Of a stretch of 64,000 bases of DNA, positions 24,088 to 35,695 are shown in pieces (the stretch's first letter is position 1; every line of letters begins with the position of its first letter). This DNA comes from Dichotomocladium elegans (taxonomy: Eukaryota; Mucoromycota; Mucoromycetes; Mucorales; Lichtheimiaceae). The notes below the pieces were generated by a model. It saw only the letters and a list, made by a program, of their open reading frames with translations, was not told the origin of the DNA and made no database searches. The stretch spans positions 186,001 through 250,000 of the forward strand of contig JAIXMN010000028.1 in assembly GCA_025716815.1 (NCBI GenBank), in the 5' to 3' direction. A program made the position numbers and the translations under genes.

Positions 24088-25133
24088 AATCCACGTAAGA
24101 AAAGGGAAAGATCCCAAAATTCCGAGTCAGCTGGGACGGCAACGGTTGAGGGACGCTTTAAAAGGGGGGTGGGGCGGTTTACGAAGATAAAGAGATACAA
24201 TAGCTCAAATTTTCCAATCCACCACCAAAAAGACTCAGGTACAGATATTTCACTCGCTCCCATTCGTATCCTTTTGACCTCATGTCGACTTCCTCCCTAC
24301 AGGTCCCCAGAGTTATGCGTGCACAAACCCCTTTCCTGCCTCTGAAGTTAGCTGTCTATCGATTTCCATGGTCAATCCCCTTCTCCTAAATCAGGATCCA
24401 CAATTTGTTGGCGTTTTCTGTAGCTATATTACAGTGAGTGAATGTATGCTTTCAATCTTTACAGCAACACGGGGGCATAACAGATGACGTTGCTCTGAGT
24501 GCATAGAGAAAAGAACAATAAGTAACGACACGAGCGCGCGTCTGTACATAAACACAATTATTTACATTAATTGTTCGACAACGTCCGTAGATATACATAG
24601 TACTGTATTCGCACGACGGTGCAGGCGTCTGTGTGTATGTATGCATGTATGTGTATGCGTGCGCGTCATACATCCTGTATTGTACCATATTGCACCCACT
24701 GAAGAAACTCATTGGTCAATGTGTCTCACGGCGCATCTAAGATCAATCCTTGGACATACATCTGTTTCCAGGATCGAAGAAGTTGTGTGCAGCTGTTACT
24801 TTTGATTATGAGATCTGATCGTACATGGTAAATTAGCTGTAACATTACGGCATTTGCATGTCCAATCTCAATAATAGGATCCTCATTTATACAGACGGGC
24901 ATATCCCAGTCCTTTAGCTGTATGTAATACAACAGAAATATACAAGTGCTACTGCATACAGCAGTATTCACAAACGAAGATTACTCGTTTCAACAAGAGA
25001 AATATAAGGCACTATCTTTTGGGACCAGGAAGAGATGGCTTCCCGCTGCCCAGTATACATGGAAATCATAGAGTGACTGCAAGACATTTGTAATTTTTTA
25101 TTGATACTATCGTCATGGTCGTCGTCGAACTGT
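24088..25133. other. Spacer downstream of uL2 with one unexplained coding-like segment
   Basis: Divergent to the FYVE gene and downstream of uL2. Most of it looks non-coding, with GT/CA-rich tracts near 24630-24665. The exception is the minus-strand block 24729-24917, described separately. Confidence 0.35.
24729..25080 (-). pseudogene. Possible 3' exon(s) of an unrecognised gene or gene fragment
   Basis: Minus-strand frame 24917-24729 encodes a well-formed C-terminus (LKDWDMPVCINEDPIIEIGH, ending VQGLILDAP and a stop). Upstream, at about 25070-24980, another segment with coding character (REAISSWSQKIVPYISLVET) is separated by sequence resembling an intron (acceptor 'acatacag' near 24918), but I could not find a donor that keeps both frames open. 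There is no obvious start, and uL2 lies immediately upstream on the same strand. It may be a truncated gene copy. I do not recognise the family. Confidence 0.3.
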
Positions 25134-26047
25134 TTACTGGTCCTTGACCTTCTTGGTACCGCGGAGCAAACCAGTACGTCTGGCAGCAATAAGACCAACC
25201 TTCTGACCGGCTGGAGCGCTGCGGGAGATGGTAGAGGCCTTACCAATGTGCTGATGGTTACCACCACCGTGAGGATGGTCGACGGGGTTCATGGCAACAC
25301 CACGGGTACGGGGCCAGTTGTTGCGCTTGGCCTTGGCCTGATGGTAAGCACGACCAGCCTTCAAGAGGGGCTTGTCAATACGACCGCCACCAGCGACGAT
25401 ACCGACAGCGGCACGGGCGCTGGAGGAAACAATCTTCTTGGCACCGGATGGGAGACGAATACGGGTCTTGCCGTCCTCACCGTGGCCGATGATGGTAGCG
25501 TAGTTACCGGAGGTGCGGGCAATAGCGCCACGGTCACCGGCCTTCTCCTCCACGTTGCAGATAATAGTACCTTCGGGCATGGAGGCAAGGGGGAGAACGT
25601 TACCAATGTTCAAGGTAGCCTTCTTACCGCAGTAAACGAACTGGCCGGTGTACATGCCTTCGGTGGCAATGAAGGTTTCAGTGCGAAGCTTGTACCTTTT
25701 GGAAGAGAGGGGGAAATGATAACATGTGAGTCCATTGTACTACAAAAGATCTTACTATCTCTGGAGATGGGATATTTACTTGTAGGGATCGCGGAACACA
25801 ACCTAGAATAAACACAGCAATCTTAGTAATCTGAATCACTTGAACTAATCAAAAATCTCCAATTTACCTTGGCGAGGGGAGCACCACGTCCGGGGTCGTG
25901 AACAATCTCCTTGACGAGACCGCGAATGTAACCGTGGCGTTCAGCGTAATCGGAAACACGGAATTGAGCGGCACCCTTGCGACCAACGGTGTGAGCCTTG
26001 AAGACGCTTCCGGCACCCTTTCTCTGAGCACGAATGACACGACCCAT
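25134..26047 (-). CDS. rpl2: Cytosolic large-subunit ribosomal protein uL2 (RPL2/RPL8)
   Basis: Core ribosomal protein near the peptidyl transferase centre, needed for subunit association. Exons 25868-26047, 25780-25802 and 25134-25695 join in frame to 254 residues, the expected eukaryotic length. The start [20 protein letters not shown] is canonical, followed by [34 protein letters not shown], and the C-terminal [19 protein letters not shown], which contains the universally conserved histidine loop of uL2. The small 23-base middle exon is worth noting for gene prediction. Codon usage is more biased (C/G-ending) than in the neighbours, as expected for high expression. Confidence 0.97.
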
Positions 26048-28883
26048 GTCTACTTGTAATAAATTCGTTTAATCCATCCGTTCTATGTGTCCATCCATCC
26101 ATCCATCCGTCCATCCATCGAATGTCTATCAGCTTAGTTCGAGTGCTGACCTTAGAGATTTGATATGGGAAAAGAGGCAGGATTACGATTGCATCTCGCA
26201 CCCCTTTTGCCTCGTCCCACCCCCGCCCCTTCGTAGTTTCCAAATTAGGAATGACTCAAAATCCGAATTTCAGTCGTCAATCCTCGGTGAAATACACCGT
26301 TATCCCAAAAATGAAGTCGAGTCTCTAGCAGTTCTGAAGTCGTGTTTCCCAGAAATCTTCGCGCATGATGACAAACCAAACATTGCATGAACAGCGAAAA
26401 TGTCGTACAAAAAAGCTTGGAGAATCCATTAGACATCTGAAATGAGTAATCTATTTTTTCACGATGATGGGCAAGGCCATGCCTTTGATGAGCATGGCTG
26501 TCCTGAACCCAATGGATTATGTCGTTGAAGAAGAGATATGCCCTCTTTAATCCGTTTGTTCTCACACAGAATATCTGGGTAGTCTATCTTGCGGGGTTAT
26601 CTTGATCTTGTTGCTACGCATATTCTCAAGCAAAAGGATATGAGCATTCAGATCGAAGAAGCAGATTTTAAGCGCGGCTACAATGTACACCGACAAGGAT
26701 ATGATCAGATTTTTCACACAGATGTTTGAGAAGGTCTTGAGTGCATCAACTGCTGCAAACAGCTAGAAATACATGTTCGGGTCAACTCAGCGATGGGTAT
26801 CGCATTAGGGAAAGGACCCTGATAGCTGTTTAAGAAATGTAGACGGAGAGGTGGTATAAGTTTCTCAACGAAGAGTATAAGGGTGTTATTTAGAATGGGT
26901 TGATGGAGAATCCGTCAATTGTCCTAGAGCAACTGATGGAACAATTGATCCAGATTTGAGGATCTGAAAGTATCGAAAACAATGCGCCATCGATTTATGA
27001 AAAATGAATGCAACTTGTCACTGGAAAAGGCTCTTTTTCAATCTCTAGACAGGAACAATGATGCAAAACTTTATGAACGCCTTGACTGGGTGTGCCGATG
27101 GGAAATGACTGACAGTAACAATATAAGAGCTGTGCTTTCCTTCATGAGTCTGGCTTCCATATTAACATGAAGCGCAGCATGGCATGTCCAAGAAAAGGAT
27201 TTCTGAGTATTTACTGCCAAATCAAGAGCGAAAACAATTACGACCTTGGGAGCAACTTTGGCATCAGGCATCATTAAATATAGTTTGAGACACCCACAAC
27301 CACTAGCCGAAAAAAGAGCGGGACAGTCCACAGCTGCGAACAAGAGAATGTAACTGAACATTGTCTTAGCTTTCCTAAAGCCAAGTATCATGGGTGAAAT
27401 GAATAGTACGACCATATGAAGGGCCATTTTTTGGAAAGGACAATGTACCTATTAATAAGGCTGAGGATATCTCTAAATATATCGAGCCTCGAGGATATCG
27501 GTGTGTTTATGTACCATCCTACTCCCCTGAACTCAATCCTATTGAACAGTTTAAATGGTTGTGAAGAGCAAAATAAAATGTAATAGGTTCATGTAAAGGG
27601 AGACATTGATAGCCTGAATTAGTAAAACATCAAATAGCCTACAGTCGAACTATTTCGAAGGATTGATCTCTCATTCTTACAGGCGTTTAATTAACTGTCC
27701 TAATGGAAGAAAACTATGACCCGACTTGTGATAACTCTACAGACACCATCACGGTATGTATATAGAAATGAATATGTTAAAAAAGGGAGAAAATGAGTGA
27801 ATATGAGAAGATATCGGATCTCTGATCTCTTGGATATGTTGAATGGATTGTTGAGATATAAAGAACATTATTCCTCTATGCAATCATGCAGTGTTAGGTC
27901 GGACCTCGGATAAAACGAAAATAGACTCTCTAATTATGACGTGTGAGTGATCATTAGTCTGATTGTATAGAACAATTCATCAGCGAAGCAGGTGATAAAG
28001 AGCTTTTTACATGCAGAGGAAGGGCTGTGAAATCTTGAGGAGTGTATGTTCGTTTGTCACTGATAATAAATGTATAATTACACATTATTCATTGATATGA
28101 GACAACAAGTTCAATGCAGTAGTGGTTTTGGTAGGTAGCCTGTGGTGTACAACAGCACATACTCTCTTACTGTCTCGTAAATCAGTCAATATCATTTCGC
28201 CCATTATGTATCCCTGATGCAATGATTTGCAGCTGAGCCATCGCCTGTGTGTATATTGATCATCATGATGACCCTATAAAAATCAAAACAAGAAGCATCG
28301 TGAATAGCGTGGTACAGTACTTGTTTCAGCATTGTCAATCATATGGTGACTGACTTCTTATAAACAATTAAAGATTCTGGGAGAACCCTTTCCTCTTTAT
28401 CAAATCTTTCCTTGGCCTCTCTTCCATGGGTTATCCTATGAATCTTTATATCGCCTTACTTGCTATTCGAACGTAACAATTTCTGTCTTTTGCAGATTGG
28501 CCAATCCTACCCATACTTGATGAACCATGGATGAGAGGCCAATACGAAGTCCCATCATCCAGCGGGACCGCGATTTGGCTGCCTTCGGGCAGGATCTTCC
28601 CCTCATATTTTTTGCGCCTTGCGTTATCTGTGCCTGCCCCTGCCGCTGGCCCGCCTTTCGCCGGCTTCGTGGCCGTTATTGTGCTTCTGGCCGGTGCTCT
28701 TGCCTTTGCTTTGGTGTTGTCTGTCCTTGCTCCTGCCGCTGCTCCTGTCCTACCACCAATCTTCCATCATGTACAGACATTATTTCATCTTTGCGAATTT
28801 ATTTTTTAAAAAAAATTAGTTATGTCATGCATTTCTTCTATTATTTTCCTTTTTTGTTTTTTTTTTTAAAAAAAACAGGCATT
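26048..28883. other. AT-rich gene-poor island with transposon relic
   Basis: Contains an ATCC tetranucleotide repeat (about 26086-26120) near the uL2 start, a decayed Tc1/mariner element (listed separately) and otherwise degenerate AT-rich sequence. A GC-richer islet at about 28500-28780 is open in all three + frames without a convincing gene. Confidence 0.5.
26440..27660 (+). pseudogene. Decayed Tc1/mariner (DDE superfamily) transposase relic
   Basis: Frames interrupted by many stops and shifts still spell a Tc1/mariner-type transposase in order. About 26750-26990 shows helix-turn-helix region remnants (FLNEEYKGVI, ENPSIVLEQLMEQLI). About 26980-27110 reads MKNECNLSLEKALFQSLDRN. About 27130-27185 reads FLHESGFHINMKRSMA, the first catalytic site, where the expected FxDE Asp reads His. 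About 27500-27560 reads YRCVYVPSYSPELNPIEQF, the YSPELNPIE catalytic-Asp region. The element cannot encode a working protein. Terminal repeats were not resolved. The upstream segment 26500-26790 is repeated at 34850-35120. Confidence 0.75.
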
Positions 28884-30767
28884 TCATGATGGAGTCTTTG
28901 GGTCCTCAGAAGATGTAATAGTATTGTCTCCAATAGACGACTTTACCAGATTGATAAGCTCGAGACGCTGTGCGAGTCGCTTTGTTCGACGCTCTGAACC
29001 ACCTTCGCACAGGCTTATTTCAGCGTCTGACTCGGGAAGCGCACGCGGAACTTTCACAGGGATGTTAAATCTGTCAATGGCGACTATTTGACGTGTTGGC
29101 AATCATTAGCAGCCTGACTATGTGTATGCGTGTTCGTGCTTAATTTCAGCTTATGCCGTACCGATGGTGAAGAATCCATCATTTGCAAATTTAATGTCGC
29201 TCGTCTGCATGTTTTCTGGAAATCAATTTCAGTGCTTATTCTCTTGTTCAATCTCTGCTCCGCAAGCTACCTGCTTCTACAGTGACATAAACTTCCATGG
29301 AGGACGTGTATGTCCGCGACACCATGGATCGGATAGTTACTACATCGCCCACTTTGGTCGGTCTGATGAATTGAAGCGAGTCCACACTAGATGCAAGTCG
29401 TTTGTAAATAGCCATGATGCTGACGCAGGCCATCCTTCCGTGGCTCCCCTACCTGGCGGTCAATAAGTAGGCATGCGCGAGTCGGTTTGCGCTGACGAGT
29501 GCACATGCTTCCATCCACGCCATGATTTGTCCGCCAAAAGTGATGCTTAGCGTGTTGGCATGTTGTGGCATTACGAGCTCGACCAATTCTGCAAACGTGG
29601 AGTCCATACTTTTTTCCTCGTCGGCCTGGAGAAGCATAGTCGGATCCCTAGAGTAGCGTCGACTTGCATGGGCGCTGTAAAACTGATCCTCTCCGAGCTG
29701 ACTTAATATCTGTTCATCCTCATCGTCCCTATCGTTCGCCTCTAGAGCGGGATGGGTTCTGATCCGTGCTGATGAGCCGTTCTCCTCCGCTGTCTCTTTG
29801 AGGCCCTGAGACAAACTCTGCATGTGCTCGCGGACACCAGAAAGGTCAGGCAGCTTCCTCTGGAAGCGCGATTGTCGCCGCTTCTCGGCCATGTCGTACC
29901 GCTTCTTTTCCATCGCAGTGTGTGGGATAATCTCGGGGACTCGGATAGGCGAATGTTCGAGAAAGATGGAGCCAAGGTACGTTTTAGCTTGAGGTCGAGG
30001 TGACAGAGCAACAAAGGTTAAGTAGGCGTGAGCAACGAAGAATCGTTCACCTGTCATTGGCGTCTCTGCCTCGACTTTGACACCGACCTTTGATGATAAA
30101 AGATAGGGATTAGTATACAGTGTCATATATGCACCTTATCTTGTCATTCGCTATCTGTTTCTCTCATCTTCCTTCTACCTCCATAGATGTCTTCCAGGCC
30201 TTATTGACAGTAGCTTGTATGGTGATCTACAACCGTAACCATGTTAAATTGAACTGACACTCATATAAGTAGCATCAGGCCCCGCTGCACTTGCAATATC
30301 ACCAATCTGAACGGTATGTAAGAAAGCAACATCATCGACAGAACGGGTGACCTTAGTTATTGATGTTTGGTTAGAGAAGTTCTACTGTACAGAAAAAGGA
30401 GACAAGGAGATGTTACTTACACATGGTGTGAGGGCATGTCGCTTTGCCGATATGCCTGCTGCCACATCGATCCAGCCAAGGATCGTACCTGCGTGAGCGA
30501 GACCCTGAGTTTTTGACGAGCTATTAGAGCAATGTATACCGATCAGCTTCAGTCGATTAAACTCACCTTAGCATTGCAATGTTGGGGAAAAATGGTTTCG
30601 GTCATTGTGATTCGACTCTCATGAACTGGTTTTGATTGTACGCGCTCATGACCGGCAGCAAGATAAGGATCAGGAAGCAGTCGAGGCATAAAAGGACTGA
30701 CTATGAAAAGTATAGTTCTTAACCATAGCGATCGAATGAGTTCAAATGCTCTGATGAATATTGCCAT
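28884..30767 (-). CDS. Double-hotdog acyl-CoA thioesterase (ACOT11/12-like)
   Basis: Hydrolyses acyl-CoA to free fatty acid and CoA. The start at 30767 gives a hydrophobic N-terminus (AFELIRSLWLRTILFIVSPF), a possible membrane anchor or organellar leader. First hotdog domain: KPVHESRITMTETIFPQHCN, then across a small exon GLAHAGTILGWIDVAAGISA (the catalytic-helix region), a RSVDDVAFLHTVQIGD-type strand, and MEVGVKVEAETPMTGERFFV. A charged linker follows (about 29700-29930). The second domain has ELVMPQHANTLSITFGGQIM, AWMEACALVSANRLA, DSLQFIRPTKVGDVVTI and SMEVYVTVEAG. There is no START domain. The stop is at 28884-28886. At least six introns; small exons near 30320-30480 were only partly resolved. 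Confidence 0.85.
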
Positions 30768-32724
30768 GGCGGCGGACTGCGCAGGGAATAAGGTAGTTCA
30801 ACACAAGTCAGAGGAAAAAAAAGAGAAAGAAAATATATGCGTATGCGTGAATATTCGTGCCACTCATTGTGTGCGAGCCCTTGCATTACAACAGGCCTAT
30901 GTGATTCACATGACTCACCGGATTTTTAATGTTGTCTTCGTAAATCGTTTGCAACGGGGATTCAGACAAAAACCACGACCTTCAGGACTATATTCTTATA
31001 TGTGTGTGTCATCTCCACATCGTGTGATGGATGTATGGAATTATCTAATCACATTTTTAATTTGGGATGGTGGACTGTATACAAACATGCTCTCCCTTCT
31101 CTCTCGCTATTACGGCGGTTTCCCATATCCGCCTCCTGGTCCTGACGTCTCCATCGATGGCATTCGTATTGACAATCTCGAGGAAATTCTCTGCTATGGA
31201 AACAAGGTCTTATTCAAAGATCCTGGTGCAATTTATTTAATGTGGGAACGATGATCGAGTATTTAGAAAGGATTGATAATTCATGTGAACGTTATTCATG
31301 AAAACATTTTCGTGTACGAAAGCTAAAAGTAGTGGGATGGGATTTATGAGCCGGACATGGACGTTTAAGGAAGTCTGATTAGAAGTCCATTTACGAGTTA
31401 CAGATACATGTGGCGTGGAAGTTCACATGGTGCTAATGTTTTAGCTAGTCCTTTTTTTTTCCATGTAGAAAAAGTCAGCTCACATTATGCCAAATCACAA
31501 TTGCTAGCACCAATTACCACAGCAATGCCATTCACGTTTTTGCAATACTTTATGAGAAGAAAAAGCTTCATCTGTACATATATCTTGCTTTCTATCATTT
31601 TAATAGGAAAAAGATACCTAATTACTGCAATAAAAACAGAACGTCATTGATCGGGCGACATTCAAGAATTTACGCCACATCAAAGTAGCGCGCACGACAG
31701 GCGGCATGCCGGTTCATTGTCGTGTATGGGGTGTACATTTGCTGCGTGCTTCACGTAGAAAAAATTCCCCTCTGGACATCAGTGCAACAGGACTCTCTGT
31801 TGCAGCATCGCGGAAAAGTCGCCGGCAACTTGCAAAGTTTTTCGCAATACCTATCCAAGGTATCACAAGCGCCACTGTGGATCAAACTCGTCGAACAAGT
31901 CCGCTATGCTTTAAATGCATGAATTGGTGCCCTATGGACAAGTGATACTACATCGGTCGACTGTCCCCATACGAGCAGGGGGGCGAGAGATAATTCCAGT
32001 TAATGGCCAGGATAGTATCTCCCCCATGATCAGCGTTTATGCCGTCCCTCCTTTCAATGTTTGGCAGATCGTTTCATGTCTGCTTAGTAGAGGTTTATCC
32101 TAGCTTCTCTTTAGTTCTATTCATATCCGATCGCTCCTTGCAATAAGCTCATCTCCCACGCCACGCAGTAAAACGATAAATGAAAAGAAATACAATGTGA
32201 TAGGAAATCATGCGAATATGGTGGATAGCCGGGATGCACTGCTATTTTGATCAACCAATCCTCTATCCCTTTCGACCCTTAGCCACCATCGTTTTCTGGC
32301 TTCTTAAATGGGGAAAGGATCGGGGGTCACATAGACCCTATTTTGGGTTGCTGTGCCAGAATAAAAAAAGGGTCCAAATGTTTGATAGCAATGTCGGGCT
32401 TTGATTGCATACATGGGGTTACCAATAGACAAATAAGTTCCTGTGCAACATATTGTTTTTGACGAGACACGGGGTCAATCTTTAGACATCGGTCAGGGAT
32501 GGATCTCTTTACTCTACTGGGGGGTTCTATGCATAGAATGTAAAGTCTTGTAAGAGGGAGAAAATGCTACGGTAGATTACAGATTAACAGGTTGAGAGAG
32601 GAACAAAAGCAACGAAGCCAGCGTTGTACGACGTTTACGTGCATGCGTTGAGATTGTGTGTTCGTATTCGTATTCGTGTTCGTGTTCGAGTGTGGATGTG
32701 AGTGTGGGTGTGTATGATGCGTGC
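30768..32724. other. Gene-poor region with orphan coding-like segments
   Basis: Two + strand segments have protein-like composition. At 31090-31254 (RYYGGFPYPPPGPDVSIDGI, ending LMWER and a stop) there is no clear upstream start. At about 31722-31945 two overlapping frames are open. I could not join them into a gene and recognise neither. They may be remnants. A (GT/TC)-rich tract at 32650-32705 adjoins the 3' end of the phosphatase. Confidence 0.35.
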
Positions 32725-33087
32725 TTATATAAAGTACTGGCCACCCGAGCCGCCACCAGCACCGCCGAATCCAGTTCGTGCAGGTGCGAACCTCTCTTGA
32801 TCGGGAACTGCATGGAATATCTTGAAGTTTCTTTCTGGAACAATCTGTGCATCCTTGACCTCCATAATGGATGCTACGTTGCCACAACGATAGCAGTAGT
32901 TAGGTGCAGACCATACAGTAACGAGCTCGTCGTTTGGGAACATGAACTTATAGCCTTCCTGTACAAGCTGGTGCGCACGTGCAATAAGAGAGAGGCCGTT
33001 GATGTGGTTGAACTAGAATTGTTTTTATCGCATACGCAGCCAGATGTCAACATAATGTCAGATGCACCCCATGCACACACACACACA

Positions 33088-33123
<36 letters not shown>

Positions 33124-34212
33124 TTTCATTTTTCCTTACTTACCTCTGCTGTAACTTTGCCACCAAAGAGCCACCCGGCTCCACGCGGACTTACAGCCCA
33201 CGTATCTATGTCTTCAGGGTCAGACCACATCAGATCACAAAACGAGCCTTCATGTGGAATCTCCTGAGCACGGTGGATAGTTCTAATTTGATCAAGAGTT
33301 TTGACATCAGGCGAAAGACCGCCATGCACACAAAGAATTGATCCATCAATGATCTACCATTGTAAGCTGTTGAGTGCCAGTCCTTCCTCTTTGAGAGCGT
33401 TTTCAAACCTACAGCAGCGACCGTCAAATAATCGAAAACCGAGCAGCACATTTTCCATACATTCGCGCTCCCATATTTCGCTTGGCACTCATCTAATATT
33501 TATTCGTTTCGGCGAAAAAAAAAACAATAATAAGCACGATAATATTCCTTGCACCATACAACCGAAGAAAAAAATACCATAAAATCCGTACACCTGCGTA
33601 ATCTGTCTGCTCTCGTGATTGCCGCGCAGGAGGGTGATTTTGTGTGGGTATCTTTTTGATATATTGAATTAAAAAGGCGGGGTATGTCAAAAGAATAACT
33701 GATAATGGAATATTACCGTGCTTTCAAAGCCATTAACAGAGTAAACGTCTCCAGACTGAAATATCCTCGATCGACGAAGTCACCCTAGCAGAGGGAGCTG
33801 GTCAGCGAAAAAGGTATGGCAAACATCCAATATATTTTTTTGTTACCATAAAAATATAATTAGTATCCTCGATATCGCCACCTACTCGAAAAAGCTCCAT
33901 AAGATCATAGAACTGGCCTGCAAGAAGAGCACCGTTCTTATTTAGTCTTGAGCATAAAAAGATAATCGAAAAAAAAACTCTTCATACCATGAATATCACC
34001 GCATACTGTCACCGGTGATTGCACTGGTTGAATATTGGATTCTTCCACAAGAAGCTCTTTCACCTATGGCATGATATCGACTGAAGGAATTAGCGACCAT
34101 CAGAATTGGACATTGGTTCATGCCGTACCATCTCACACAGTTTTTTGATGTCATTCTCTGGAAGGTACTCGCATTTACGAACTGTCTCGAGCCATTCATC
34201 GGGGTTACCCAT
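32725..34212 (-). CDS. ppe1: PP6-type serine/threonine phosphatase catalytic subunit (Ppe1/Sit4 family)
   Basis: Metallophosphatase of the PPP family controlling cell-cycle, TOR-linked and chromosome functions. The start at 34212 gives [20 protein letters not shown]. Exons give [28 protein letters not shown] (metal ligands D and H), [81 protein letters not shown] and [17 protein letters not shown], so all catalytic motifs are present. The C-terminal YFI ending and the [13 protein letters not shown] and [10 protein letters not shown] variants favour PP6/Ppe1 over PP2A or PP4. A Gly/Pro insertion precedes the end (GGAGGGSGG). An upstream Met at 34305 in the same frame cannot be excluded. An intron near 33075-33130 carries (AC)n(TA)n. 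Confidence 0.93.
33077..33121. repeat. (AC)n/(TA)n compound microsatellite inside a ppe1 intron
   Basis: About nine AC units are followed by about fourteen TA units, directly visible in the sequence within the intron following the RAHQLV-containing exon. Likely polymorphic in length. Confidence 0.9.
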
Positions 34213-34734
34213 CCTGCTGCAGCCGTACAAATAATAAAAAGAAAATAATACAAAGGAGGAAAGAGGAGAGGGGAGAGCGCGAGAGGCGTCAGGGTTCGCG
34301 GACATTTTCCCGACTTTCCACACAAATTGCAAACCACGACCGCGACAAGAAAAAGACTACGGCTTTTCAGCCATGGCAATCAGATAACTGGGCCTTATCC
34401 AAGGCGTTTGATCATAAAATGTAGTTCTTCAATATACCATCATCTTTCACGGCCCTGTATTGCATATAAAAATGAATCTGTACTGTATTTTTTCATATTA
34501 TACCCATGCCTTAATGACGATAACACTCACTTCGCTCGGCTAGACCTATATAATACATACTTGAGAAAAACACTGGACAAAAATATTTACAATATAAAGT
34601 TTTTCGTCGGTTTACACATCATATTCATGTAATTAATATTCATTTTAGGGCCTAAATGTGCCCATTTAAAGATTAGTGAACTGCGCTGAGCAGTTATCAA
34701 TACGCGGAGATACGCAGATAGCTTTTAGCTTTCG

Positions 34735-35120
34735 CCATAAAGATATTTGTCTTCATCTAATGATCTTTCCCCTACCACATACATCCATCACTCTGCCATG
34801 AGTAATCGATCTCTTATGAAGGCGGCGTGTTATGGATAAAGCACGGCTGTTCCTGAGCCTCTGGACAGTTTCATTGATGAGGACACATATTCTCGTCAAT
34901 CTATTTGTTCCTACATAGAATCCCTGCGTATAGCTATATCCCATTGGTAAACTCTGGATTATTGTAATATATATTCCATGCGAAAGGATGGAAATATTCT
35001 GATGGAATGAGCAAGTTCTGCGCGCTGTTACACATGTATACCGGTCAAGGCAAATTTGGTATCTTTTAAGCTGAAGTTTGAGAAATTTCAAGTGTATCGC
35101 TTCCGCAAAACTGCTGGAAA
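34735..35120 (+). repeat. Diverged copy of the transposon-associated repeat at 26500-26790
   Basis: Colinear resemblance by eye to 26500-26790. Examples are the stretch with 'tttgttc...cacatagaatcc' against 'tttgttctcacacagaata', 'gcaaaaaggat..' against 'gcgaaaggatgg', and near-identical 'agaaatacatgttcgg' against 'ggaaatacatgtccg'. I estimate roughly two thirds identity over about 300 bases. It is probably the 5' part of an old Tc1/mariner element whose transposase part is lost. Confidence 0.55.
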
Positions 35121-35322
35121 TACATGTCCGTTTGATGAGAAAGGCTTCTCAGACTGGCCGCATTTGAGGTCACTGGTATCAATTCTCCACGCGCCTCGAC
35201 CGAAGATCTCATGTCGATAATCGAAACAAGGACCTCATTGGTATGTTCAGAAGTAGACCCACTGCGTCACTCTCCCAAAAAAGGTGCATTGCTCCCTAGT
35301 AGATGGTATTTGGGATCATTCA

Positions 35323-35695
35323 CTACTTCACTTTCGGCAGCGCCCCAAAACGGACGCGGTAACCTGTGAAAGGAACATCCTTTAGTTTCAAGCAGGCCAA
35401 AGCATCCTTGATTATCGTCACGTATGTCTCTCTTTCTTCAGATGTCTGCGGTATTTTGATTTGCTCCTGCCATTTGCTTGCAGACGCTTCGTCGGATTGA
35501 ATATCAAGAGCAGAAGACATCCCAAAAACCATGCGCTGCAATTACATCACTAAAAATTGTGATAGGAGCGTCAGCTATAGCTACGATATGGCTTTTCATT
35601 GTGGGTGCACAATCGATATGGAAATAATATCCTACTCTCCCCCCCCATCCCCAACCTCCTTTTGTCCATAGGAACAATGGAGCCTCAATTTTCAT
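35323..35695 (-). pseudogene. Broken gene fragment of unknown family
   Basis: Two minus-strand frames, 35695-35560 (YYFHIDCAPTMKSHIVAIAD, then APITIFSD) and 35540-35323 (MVFGMSSALDIQSDEASASK, ending YRVRFGALPKVK and a stop), read as one continuous protein if a frame change is allowed at about 35545. The gap there is only about ten bases, too short for an intron. The fragment has no clear start and sits in a transposon-rich island. I do not recognise it. Confidence 0.35.

Noticed and set aside
25101..25811. 236-codon + strand open frame opposite uL2
   Set aside because: It is the antisense shadow of the highly codon-biased uL2 coding sequence; the minus strand has the clear protein.
28527..28889. 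Cys-rich 120-codon frame, possible metallothionein-like or secreted peptide
   Set aside because: All three + frames are open across the GC-richer islet, there is no signal peptide or regular Cys spacing, and the frame runs into homopolymers.
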